The notes under the pieces are model-generated. The model ran no database searches. It saw only the letters and a list, made by a program, of their open reading frames with translations, and was not told where the DNA came from. This document shows positions 20,879-30,461 of a stretch of DNA of 64,000 nt, piece by piece. How positions within the stretch are numbered: the stretch's first letter is position 1; every line of letters starts with the position of its first letter. The DNA comes from Ixodes scapularis (taxonomy: Eukaryota > Arthropoda > Arachnida > Ixodida > Ixodidae). The position numbers and the translations under genes were made by a program. Where the stretch lies: positions 12,120,018-12,184,017 of the forward strand of contig NW_024609836.1 in NCBI RefSeq assembly GCF_016920785.2, written 5' to 3'.

Positions 20879-22580
20879 ATCTAACGCGCCTATAAATGCA
20901 TGGGGGTGGTGGCTGGTGTGAGCCGACAATTCCTGAGTAAATGCAGAACAATAGTGTGAATTTGACAAATTTTTATTTTTGTTCGTTTATCTTTGGAACA
21001 GACAACTACTCACTGTACACTGCAGTCGTTAGTAGTTTGCATACGCATCCATTCCCTGCCAATAGGTTTGTATGTCAGTGAGTAGAGCGATAATACTAGT
21101 ATCACACAGTACGGAACATTTTTTATTTGGCATGTGACATGCATAGTGGTTTTCAGTAGCCCATGTAATTTAACTGGCTTCTGGAAACACTCCAAAGCTC
21201 GTCATTCTGTCGAGGTAGTTCATGACGTTTTGGTAGGTGGGAGCTTGACTACTGATAAAGGACGCGAACGCATCTATGTCGGCGTGCAGCAGAAGCTTCA
21301 CACCCGGATGTACTAATAGCCTGCATCATGTCTGAATATAACAATAGATCGTTCCACGTGGCTTTCTATTCTTGTAGGGTAAGTGTATTGCACCGCGAAT
21401 CCGGTCACTTCGTCGAAATTCCATTGGTCTCTGCACAACTGGAAGAAGGACAATTCGTCCCGATTCGCAGAATGAAGAATCGAACTGTCGAAAAGAGTTG
21501 ATTAGGGTTGGGTGTGTAGATTGCCGGTGGCAGTGGGGGTTAACAGTCAGACCTTCTTTCCAAAAAAGGAGAGGATGACAAATGCAGCTCTCAGAATTGG
21601 CAAGGGTCCGATAGTGAATCGTACCCGGGTTATTCAAAACTATACAAGTCGGCTTCTTCGTGAATATGTTCACTCGCAACTCTAGCCTTATGGAATTTGG
21701 GAAGACCGAGCAAAGGGCTGACTTCCTGATCCCGTGGTCATATGTGCACTTGTAATGTGCGCATATGAATAAATCGCGGTCGCACTGTCGAAGCGGCTCT
21801 GTGACAGAGTTAGAATCAGTTGAAATCCGATCGCAGCCTTCGTATGCTACCTGGGCGCGTATCGGTGCGATTGCTGCATGCCACGTGACCAGAAAAGGCA
21901 GAAACGGCGGAAGCCAACCCTAAAAAAGTGTTGTATTAATTATTAATATTACCTACTTGTTGTTTAATACATGGTTCACTGCGACAGTAATCGCGTTGGT
22001 GGCCGAAGCATGCAAAACTAATCGCCGCGACAAGCGTCAATGTGCCGAATCCTCCGCACAATCACTGGACAAAATCTCACCAATTGAGGAGATTAGCTGC
22101 ACAAAGGCTTAATGGAAGGAACGCTGTACTCTATCACTGATTTTGATATGAGGATCGAATTTTTGTTTCTGGGGGCCGAGAAGTCCAATCAGAAATGTCT
22201 AAAACTTTCACGCTCGTTTTGTAAAAAAAAAAAAAACACTACGATTTAGAGTAATTACACATACTACGCCGAATTCACCTAATAATAATTGTAATAGTAA
22301 AAATTCAATCAGGTGTTTTTCTCCCATGCGAGGGACATCATCTTTGCGGGACTAGGGTCACAAATAAGAAAAATACAGCAACTCGTACGTTACGGAAAAA
22401 CGGTGGCTGAGGACGCTTGTGGGTCCCACATTTGTTTCCGCTCCAGAGGTACGACTTTCTAAAATCAAACGCGTGACAGATTGTCAATGGTCAACGAGTT
22501 CGGTCTTTGATCTTGTAGCATGTGTAATCTTTTAAACGTCTTTTTTTTCTTTTTTAATGATAGAAATCATCTTTATATTT
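20879..22580. other. Interior of the hAT composite, no gene recognised
   Basis: Unique-looking sequence. A plus-strand frame from ATG at about 21328 (starts MSEYNNRSFHVAFYSC, ends RMKNRTVEKS, 58 residues) and a minus-strand frame at 21679-21326 overlap. Neither carries a recognisable domain. Possible remnant of the hAT coding interior. Confidence 0.4.
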
Positions 22581-22689
22581 ATATGTGGGACCGGACATTT
22601 CGTCGAACGCCGTTTCATTGAACACCGTTTCATCGAAGCCTTTTTATCGAACGCCGTTTTATCGAACGCCGTTTCATCGAACTCCAATG

Positions 22690-22938
22690 TGGCATTCCCG
22701 CTTCCTGAAGCTGGTCGGAGGTGCCCATCCCGGGTTCTGGAAGTTTTTGACTTGCATCGCCGCAGAACATCAACTGACGGAAGACAAGCTGGAGGCGATG
22801 CTGAGTTCCCAAGAGCCTCCTCGCCAGAAGAAGGCCGTAGCGGCAAGAAATGAGAAGGTCCGCCTTTTTTATGAGAACCGCCGGACCAGGGCTGTGGGGG
22901 ACTTTTTGAGAGAAATTGCTTATAATTTGAAACGGTGA
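22690..22938 (+). pseudogene. MULE transposase C-terminal fragment, left arm
   Basis: The frame reads WHSRFLKLVGGAHPGFWKFL, then EHQLTEDKLEAMLSSQEPPR, then ENRRTRAVGDFLREIAYNLK and ends TGA. The pattern HPxxWKF, LTExKxxxxxxxQxPP and DFLRxIAxNL is that of the tail of MULE-type (often FLYWCH-linked) transposases of arthropods. The catalytic DDE part is absent. The frame opens within the tandem-repeat end, so no genuine start is visible. Confidence 0.7.
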
Positions 22939-24193
22939 ATGGCTGTCGCACGAACACATGAACCCCCGAAAGTTTTGAAATAAAATTTGAAGTGACGTAC
23001 TTACTTTTGACTTCATTGAGTCTTGGAACTAAAAAAAAACAATATTTCGTTGTAGTTTCATAAATAGCAACTCAGCTTTAGCTACTGCAAGCTTCGGGCA
23101 GTAAAAAAAAGTATCAATAGAAAGACATGAGGGGCTAGGAGGCTCACATGGCTGAAGTTGTTGCGCCTGCGCAAAGCCTAAGTCGCCTTCTGGCCTCCAT
23201 GAGTTGGAGTGCGCTCTTACTGGGAGTCTGACTTTTTATTTATTTGTTACAATACCGTCAAGGCCCTTCGGGTAATACAGAGGGGTTGAACAGATAAGGA
23301 CAATGTGCGAAACATAAAAATCGGTACAAATATCCTCATGGGTTACTGCATCAAAATAAATTGCAACAGCTACAAGTTTGGACATCTAAAATCCTGACGG
23401 TGAAATGGGTGAATGACTCGAAAATGCACTCGATCCATGCATAAAAGAACATCTTTGACACTTTTTATTTAAAAGACATTCGATGAAACGGCCGTCAGCG
23501 ATTCGATGAAACGGCGTTCGATGAAACGGCGTTCGATGAAACGGCGTTCGATGAAACGTCCAATTTTTCGATGAAACGGCGTTCGACGAAACGGTGTTCG
23601 ATGAAATGTCCGGGAACCGTTTCATCGAATCGCTGACGGCCGTTTCATCGAATGTATTTTATATAAAAAGTGTGAAAGATGTTCTTTTATGCACGGATCG
23701 AGTGCATTTTCGTGTCATTCACCCATTTCATGGTCAGGCTCTTTAATGTCCAAACATGTAGCTGTTACAATTTATTTTGATGCAAGTAACCCATGAGGAT
23801 ATTTGCACCGATTTTTATGTTTGTTTCGCATATTGTGCTAATCTGTTCACCGCCTCTGTATTACCCGATGGGCCTTGAGGGTATTGTAATAAATAAATAA
23901 AAAGTCGCAGTCCCGGTAAGAGCGCACTCCAACTCATGGAGGCCAGAAGGCGACTTAGGTTTTGCGTAAGCGCAACAACTCTAACCATGTGAGCTTCGTA
24001 GCTCTCATGTCTTTCTATTGATACTTTTTTTACTGCTCGAAGCTTGCATTAGCTAAAACTGAGGTGCTATTTGTGAAACTACAACGAAACATTGCCTTTT
24101 TAGTTCTAAGACTTAGTGAAGTCAAAAGTAAGTACGTCACTTCAAATTTTATTTGAAAACTTTCGGGGGTTCATATGTTCGTGCGACAGCCAT

Positions 24194-24452
24194 TCACCCT
24201 TTCAAATGATAAGTGATTGCTCTCAAAAAGTTCCCCACAGCCATGCTCCGTCGGTTCTCATAAAAAAGGCGGACCTTCTCATTTCTTGCTGCAATGGCCT
24301 TCTTTTGGCGAGGAGGCTCTTGGGAACTCAACATCGCCTCCAGCTTGTCTTCCGTCAGTTGATGTTCCGCGGCGATGCAAGTCAAAAACTTCCAGAACAC
24401 GGGATGGACACCTCCGACCACCTTCAGGAAGCGGGAATGCCACCCTGGCGTT
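24194..24452 (-). pseudogene. MULE transposase C-terminal fragment, right arm
   Basis: Inverted counterpart of 22690-22938 with a few substitutions (HPVFWKFL, KKAIAARNEKVRLFYENRRS, VGNFLRAITYHLKG). Frame and stop are preserved in both arms although neither can make a transposase. Confidence 0.7.
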
Positions 24453-25064
24453 CGATAACACGGCGTTCGATTAAACAGCCTTCGACAAAACGGCGTTCGA
24501 TGAAACGGCTTCGATGAAACGGTATTCGATAAAAAGGCGTTCGATGAAACGGCGTTCGATGAAACGGCTTCGATGAAGCGGCGTTCGACGAAACGGCGTT
24601 CGATGAAATGTCTGGTCCCAACCGAAATGATCGCGTACCGATATCTCCGCACTGAAATGTCCGGTTTCCCATTTCATCCAACGCATTTTTCACCGCCGTA
24701 ACTATCAGTAATCCTACAATTCAACAAAGAAATGTCTTCTAAATTCTTTGCAAGGCTCATTCTATATCCGTTAAACATTCAGGCTCGTTGGACATTCAGT
24801 CTCGTTGGACATTCAGGCCATAAGCGTGTATGGACACTGGAAGAATGCAGGATCCACGAGATAACACGTTTGACGAACCTCTACGGGGAAAGGGTTTCGC
24901 TAGGTCGGAAACATGCAACGACCGGTGTTTTTCGGTTTTAACCAGGGCGAAAATATCCAACCACCGGTGTTTTTCGGTTTTAACCGATTTTGTATTTTCG
25001 TCGCCGACGGATGTTCATCGGTGTTTTTCGCGTAAAACCGGAAAATACACACCCTATTTATGTG

Positions 25065-25864
25065 CAGTTCATTGTTGTTCTTGTTGTTGAAACTGATTTT
25101 CATTGGCACATAAAAACAAGGATTATGGCTTGCTGTCTTGATCTCTCGATCTGGATGGAGGTGCAGGAAGAAGGCGCCTGTGCATGTGCGCTTACGTATG
25201 CCTGTGTGTACTTACGTGTGCGTGTATGTCTGTGCGTGTGTGCATATATGTGTCTGCACGGAGTGGTAGTGGAAGTGGGGATTAATAAATGAAACCACTG
25301 ATCCCCTTTGACAATTTCCGGATCGCGCTTTTCCGCTTAACCGCTGCAGCGCGAGTGCGGCCACCAGACGGCCATATTGCATGCTCAGAAATCGCGTTTT
25401 CGCTAGTGTTGCAGAGGCTGGCGGCAGCGTGCTGAAGACACGTTTTCTACTCGTTCGTTATCATTCGTCGAAGAAGTTTTTTTAAACTCTCTGTAGGCAG
25501 TGAGACTTGCCGTTGAGAACACGTGAACATTTTTAAGAAAGCGCAGCGCCGCAGGATAGAGGTACAATTAGTGGAAAGCAAGTTTCGCCGATCTCGCGGC
25601 ATGATCAAAGCTTTCGTGGCACGCCGAAGAGGCCGAAGTGGTGCGTCTCTGTGCCTTCGCACGCTTGGATACCGATCCAGAAGCGACGCCGTGTGAATGT
25701 GTTTTGCGAGAGAAATATGTGTGAAACAGTATGCGCCTCTGGAGCAACGTTTCACTTTACTCTGACGTTTGTATTTGTAACTTGCGGCACTCGCTGTCCA
25801 GAAACGAGCTTGATCCAGTGTCCAATAACAACAAAACCGAAAAAAAAAAAACCGGCGGTGGCGC

Positions 25865-25898
<34 letters not shown>

Positions 25899-25915
25899 AG
25901 ACGCTTATGGCAATT
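25065..25915. other. Right flank of the hAT; no gene recognised
   Basis: Includes a TG-rich stretch (25180-25262) and a run of about 28 T at 25867-25895. A GC-rich portion with short frames (25340-25760) could be a promoter or 5' exon of the downstream gene; nothing decides this. Confidence 0.4.
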
Positions 25916-26202
25916 AATAGACCCTTTTCGAAATACTGCCCTCTGATGGCAGCTGTGGAATACCTGCACAATGGCGGACCAAAACCTCAACGTCACGGCA
26001 CACTGGAAAAATCACACCCACAGAAAAAGATGAGGAGCGCAGTGACGTTGCACTTTTGACGCCGTTTTATTGGCTCGTCGGCTTGTAGTGTTGGCCGCGC
26101 TCCAACGTTTGCTATCTTATGGAATGACTTGCACGTTCCTCGATGCAGTTGTTCCGCCAATGTGCAGTGGTTCCGACCTTCTAATATCGAAAGGGGTCTA
26201 TT
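25916..26202. mobile_element. Short MITE with AATAGACCCTTTTCGA ends
   Basis: Inverted ends AATAGACCCTTTTCGAAATA and the complement of TATCGAAAGGGGTCTATT. 287 bp, non-coding. No clear target duplication, so superfamily is open. Confidence 0.6.
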
Positions 26203-26459
26203 GAGTAGAACGACACATCTTTGTTTCTGCGCCCCCCCCCCCCCCCCCCCCCCCCTTTCCTACCCAAAACCGTAAACGATAATCGCACGTTTGTATTTTG
26301 AAAGACTGGCTCTATTTTTCGTTCCCAATGGTGCACTCGAGCAAGCGCCCGAAGACAAGCGAACGGAGAGCGCGATGCGTCATGGGTTATCCGGCGCAAC
26401 AAAAAACAAACGAGATTCTCCGCAATCGTGACGTAGCAAGGCTGTCGTTGGTGGCTTTG

Positions 26460-26765
26460 TCAGCGTTGTAGTGGCGTCAACGCGTTAAACCCGAGCCGTT
26501 TGTAGCGCGCGTGGGGTGTCGAGCGTTTCACGTGTGAAATCAGTCGTGCGAGCATTTCAGGTGTGAGCAGGTCGGTTTTTCTCTTTTTGGAGAAAAAACA
26601 AGGCAGAACTCCCCGTTTCAGTCGTATTTTTTTAGCCAGAAGACCCAAGCTCTTCATCCTGGGACTGCGCTCGATGTCCCCATTACGAAAGTAATCGGCA
26701 CACAAGCGAGCAGCAGGCGTCACAACCCACGTCGAAAACGAGGGAAGTGCGAGCCGGATCCGCAG
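26460..26765 (-). pseudogene. THAP-domain remnant
   Basis: Minus-strand frame with WVVTPAARLCADYFRNGDIE, then KKIRLKRGVLPCFFSKK, then a basic tail to TGA at 26460. The spacing of WxxTPxARLCxxYF and LKxGVLPCFF fits the second half of a THAP zinc finger (C, then H/Y-F, then the xVPxxF end). The usual His of the CH pair is Tyr (ADYF), and the N-terminal Cys pair is not seen upstream, so it is partial or broken. THAP domains occur in P-type and Kolobok-type transposases and in host proteins. Confidence 0.45.
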
Positions 26766-26796
26766 GGCACGAGGTTTCTCGTCGTTAGAAACTTGC

Positions 26797-26826
26797 TGCC
26801 TTGGTCTATATTGCTATAGACCAAGT
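26797..26826. repeat. Short perfect hairpin
   Basis: CTTGGTCTATA, a 4-base loop, then TATAGACCAAG. Could be a junction or a small foldback remnant. Function unknown. Confidence 0.4.
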
Positions 26827-27301
26827 CGTTACCACAGATGTCAGCCACGCAGAAGCGCGGCGGGATGTCGACGTCAAAAAGCGCAATATGTGCAGCAAAG
26901 TTGCAGGAACAACTCAGCGACATTCCCCAACGAGTCCATCATTGCATCTCGTTGGCTTTTTTCGCGAAAAGGCAAAGGCTTTGCAATCGCGTTCAAGCCA
27001 AGATAACTTAAAAAAAAGTTGAGCGTACTTCCAAAGAGCGGCGCTGCTGCGATGTTGAGTGCGGCTACATAACGGTTCCTGCTATGTCATGATACGTAGC
27101 AAGATTTCCAACGTTTCTAGGTTACCTCCCAACTAAGCTTCACAGGCATTCACCAGGCGCACATTGACAGACCGTTTAATTAGCTTTAAATATAGATTTC
27201 TTGTGCATTTCAACGTAAGACTGGTGTTTTTGAGGTTATGCTGCAACATGCAAGACGTTTAAGCTGGAAAATGAGCGATGGAATTTCGTTTCCGCACCTT
27301 T
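26827..27301. other. Intergenic, no gene recognised
   Basis: No domain-bearing frame, repeat or structured element was seen between the THAP remnant and the TTAA-flanked pair. Confidence 0.4.
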
Positions 27302-27945
27302 TTAAAGGGCCATCGAAAAAAAAGTTTTTCTAAACAGTCTTGTTGGGACAGAATAAATTTTACGCGAATTTTTTTTTCTTTTTTTTTTTAGTGTCGATGT
27401 GATTTCAATTGTTAAAGAACCACTGAAAAGACACAGAACTTTTTGAGCAGTTCGGTTGAGACACGCTTCAAAAAATAAATTTTACGCGATTTTTTTTTAG
27501 TGGCGATGGGAGATGAACTTTTAAAGGTCATTGAAAAGAAAAAAAATTCTTAAACAGACTGGCTAGGACACGTTTGTCAAAAAATAAATTGTACGAGAAA
27601 AAGATTCGAGAAATATAGACTGCGCGAGACCCGATTTATTCGGTAGTCACTTCTTTTCCACTTGTCGTCTCTCTGGGCATTTCAGGCGCGCGGAGGAAAG
27701 GTGGGTCGGCTTGGACGTCGCATAAAGGTGGAGAGAGGGTATGACCATCTCGTGTAGGTGGAAAGAGTGTATGACTATTCCGTGACGTAATGGGCTTTGC
27801 GCGCAGAATTTGAAATAAAACTCGCGCCGTCAATATTGCTCTAATATTTTTGTTTTCTCTCGTAAACTCAATTTTTGACACGCGTGTCCCAACCAGAGTG
27901 TTTACATAAAAAACGTTCTTTTTTTTCTTTTTCGTGGTTCTTTAA
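27302..27945. mobile_element. TTAA-flanked element with three internal tandem copies
   Basis: Element 27306-27941 between TTAA at 27302-27305 and 27942-27945. The left part is three imperfect tandem copies of about 115 bp, each with a GACAC(G) or GGGACA box and an AAATAAATTTTACGCGA-like box. The right end carries one inverted copy (GACACGCGTGTCCCAACCAG). It abuts the next element and shares its TTAA. Confidence 0.65.
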
Positions 27946-28587
27946 AGGGGTCATGAAACGTGCTTTCAAGTTTTTCCTTCTTTGCTTTTCTCCTCAACTC
28001 ACAAATCGCGCATTGTACCAAAGAGTTCACGACGATGGAAAGGAGGGACTGCCCTCTTGCTCGGACTGTCGTTTGTTGACCCGCCGCTCAGAACTCGGAC
28101 AAAAGTTGCCTTCTCCACCACGCTCACCCCTAAGCTCACAGTGCTGCGGAACCTACGTGCTCGTTGGGCCAGTCACACTTTTGCCACGTGACCACGCTCC
28201 CTCGCACATACACACCCACAGAGAATGAGGTCAAGTGATGAAAGGGAGGCGGCTGATTGGCCCGGCAAGCCCATAGCTTCCACCGCACTACCACCTTAAG
28301 GGTGAAGGGAATAAGTGAGGTCCGGTGTCGTGTGACGTGCCTTTGGGCCGGGTGACGCGCCTTTGGGCCGGGTGACGCGCTTTGGGTGTATTACAGTGAA
28401 CGGACAGAAAGCTTTCAAATTGAAGGAGGCACAAAATTGTCCGCTGTGTTTTAAAAATTTCGAACCGATAATCAGGCTTTTGATTTTCTACCTTCTCTTT
28501 TTTTGGCCCACTAAACGATGTGTTACTCGTAAAATCACAGCCTATAATCATTTATCCGGCCCAAAATTCGCTTCATGACCCCTTTAA
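27942..28587. mobile_element. TTAA-flanked MITE with AGGGGTCATGAA ends
   Basis: Element 27946-28583 between TTAA at 27942-27945 and 28584-28587. Inverted ends AGGGGTCATGAAACG and the complement of CGCTTCATGACCCCT. Non-coding, 638 bp. Contains a short direct repeat GCCTTTGGGCCGGGTGACGC near 28340-28380. Confidence 0.75.
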
Positions 28588-30083
28588 GGAATTCTGATTG
28601 ATGAACAGATTGCACACAACCATGTAGGTTGCGTTTCAAAGATTTTCAATCTCGACGTGTTGTACTTTTGCCTACGAAAACCTTCCTTGCTGCACTGCGT
28701 TATTTGTGCTGCCATAAAATTCATTAGAGTAGATTTGAAAGATAGCCATGGTTAATAGTGCAAAAGAGCAACTGTACAACAAACTGCGCGTGTGCGTAGG
28801 CCTCAAATCCTTTCACATTCTCAAGAACATCGAGCAAGGTCACTCAGCAAGGCGGACATTCCACCGTGGCGAACACTGACTTGAGTATGCAGATTAATTC
28901 TGTAAAATACAATCGCACAGGCCACATGTCCACATTCATGTTCCGCACGGCCATTCTATTTCGCCGTATTGCATGCAGGCTCAGAAGCATGACTAAATAT
29001 AACTCAATCTTGAATGCAAACAATATTTCAGAAAAGTACTGAAGTACCCATATCAGCGTTTCTCCGAAATGAGCTGGCAGTCATGAATGTCCTTTAATGT
29101 AAATTTATTCTGCAATCTTGGTTTGCGGAAAGATAAGTAATTTCAGTTCTAGTTCAAATTTGTTAGTTTTTTTTTTCTTTGAGTGGAATCACATTTTTGC
29201 AGTCAAGCAAAATTGCGTTTTCGGCGCGCCATTTCGTGACTATATCGGGACGCAACCGGTTCCCATTGGATAGCTCTGCCAATTTCGACACCCCACTACG
29301 GTGCAAGCCGACCCTTTCTTCCCTTGCCACTGCCTCTAATCATGTGGAATGGAAGCAGATCCAAAATGACGAGTGGAACACGTCCGTCTTGATCCCGATC
29401 GCGCGTGAAATAGGCGCACTCCAGAAAAGTCGATTCCGGCGTGCTCCAAAACGACCATTTGAATTTTCCTAAGCTACGCTGCACATTTTTCATATGTTCG
29501 GGTGTTGATCTGCCGGTCACTTGATTTGAAATTAACGGAAGTGAAATTCAGAATTACACGTGTAATCCGGACGTCCAGAGCATGCAGAGCTACTCATAGC
29601 AGGTTATATAACAGGTGATATGGCTGTAGCTCCCCTGTGAAGGCTTCTGTACAATGCTCCCCAGCTTTAACAGTAAAGCGCGGGCACACAGCCGACGATA
29701 CCTGGAGGCGAGGCTATTACCAAAAATGGTCACTTGTGTCATCGGCAAGCCTGTAAAGCATATAACTTCGCAGCAAATGTGGGTGACTTTCAGAAAAGAG
29801 CACACCAGGTATTGTGACTGCGCACTCACGAGTAAATGCAACAGCTAGCGGGGCCTGTGCGGTTATTTCCTTTATCTTTTGATAGTGCGGTTTTTGAAAA
29901 AAGCAGTTGCGTGCTACACAGTTTTTGCGTGCGTCTTCACATCACAGTGCATCATATCACAATGCACCTGCGTCAAACAGTTGCTTTCAAACAAAGGCAT
30001 ACCATTTAGTTATTCTTTGTTCAACTGTTAATGGGCTGCTAACATGCTGTACAGCTTGGCAGAACAAGAGAGTCCTTGTGTAC
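28588..30083. other. Upstream or intron 5' region of the SAMD3-like gene, nothing recognised
   Basis: AT-rich, with short overlapping frames lacking domains. The missing first coding exon(s) of the gene starting at 30351 should lie here or further upstream; I could not identify it. Confidence 0.4.
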
Positions 30084-30309
30084 TCGAGAAAGGTTAACCA
30101 TGTTGAAATAACCCGAGACTGGGGAAGAGAAAAAGCATCAAAGCGTAGAAGGGACAGAAAATAGAGAGGACGACGTCTCAACGTCGTCCTGTCTATTTTC
30201 TGTCCCTTGTATGCTTTGATGCTTCTTCTCTACCCCAGTCTCAGGTTATTTCAACATGGTAAATATTTACCAGCTCGCCTGCACCCTTACGATTTTTTCG
30301 AGAACGGTT
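30084..30309. mobile_element. Hairpin retroposon with 12-bp target duplication
   Basis: 30098-30259 folds back on itself (CCATGTTGAAATAACC with GGTTATTTCAACATGG, centre at GACGACGTCTCAACGTCGTC). A tail follows with TACCAGCTCGCCTGCACCC, similar to ACCAACTAGCCCAACTTACC of the copy at 20699. Flanks TCGAGAAAGGTT (30084-30095) and TCGAGAACGGTT (30298-30309) form a duplication with one mismatch. Confidence 0.7.
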
Positions 30310-30350
30310 GCTTATAATTCATGCATTAATGAATGAAATGTTTGTTTCAG

Positions 30351-30461
30351 ATCCAGGTATACGATGAAGACCTTGAGGACTTTATCGACCTGGAGCCGGA
30401 AAACAATGTGGAGAACAGAACTAAAATAAAATTTGCACGGAAGGTTGTCCCTCAAGCTGAT
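30351..30461 (+). CDS. Exon 1 (visible) of the SAMD3-like gene
   Basis: Acceptor TTTGTTTCAG, donor GTGAGT. 37 codons, in phase 0, acidic (DEDLEDFIDLEPENNVENR). Corresponds to the end of the N-terminal PB1/ubiquitin-like region. No ATG in frame near its start, so an upstream exon must exist. Confidence 0.75.

Larger units (their letters stand above)
22580..24690. mobile_element. Foldback palindrome, family 3 (CGATGAAACGGCGTT), MULE-derived
   Basis: Two arms of about 1.05 kb (22580-23610 and 23625-24690) are inverted copies with almost no spacer. Outer arrays (22596-22690 and 24446-24670) and a central array (23478-23655) consist of about 15-bp units TCGATGAAACGGCGT. Each arm encodes the C-terminal tail of a MULE-type transposase. 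The inner unique part also pairs: CTAAGTCGCCTTCTGGCCTC near 23180 with GAGGCCAGAAGGCGACTTAG near 23940. Confidence 0.8.
16132..25064 (-). mobile_element. 8.9 kb hAT-type element, internally bloated by nested insertions
   Basis: Ends TAGGGTGTGTACTTTCCGGT (16140 inward) and the complement of ACCGGAAAATACACACCCTA (ending 25056). Flanks TTTACGTA (16132-16139) and TTTATGTG (25057-25064) fit a diverged 8-bp hAT duplication. Minus-strand transposase remnants lie at 16353-16785. Foldback clusters at 17265-20266 and 22580-24690 make up much of its length. Copy B at 63982-64000 continues without it, into bases matching the right flank. Confidence 0.7.

Noticed and set aside
23386..23625. Minus-strand frame of repeating RTPFHRTPFHRT text
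   Set aside because: Translation of the 15-bp foldback unit, which is a multiple of three and therefore stays open.
27875..28228. 117-residue plus frame
   Set aside because: Lies across the boundary of two TTAA-flanked MITEs and runs through terminal repeats.
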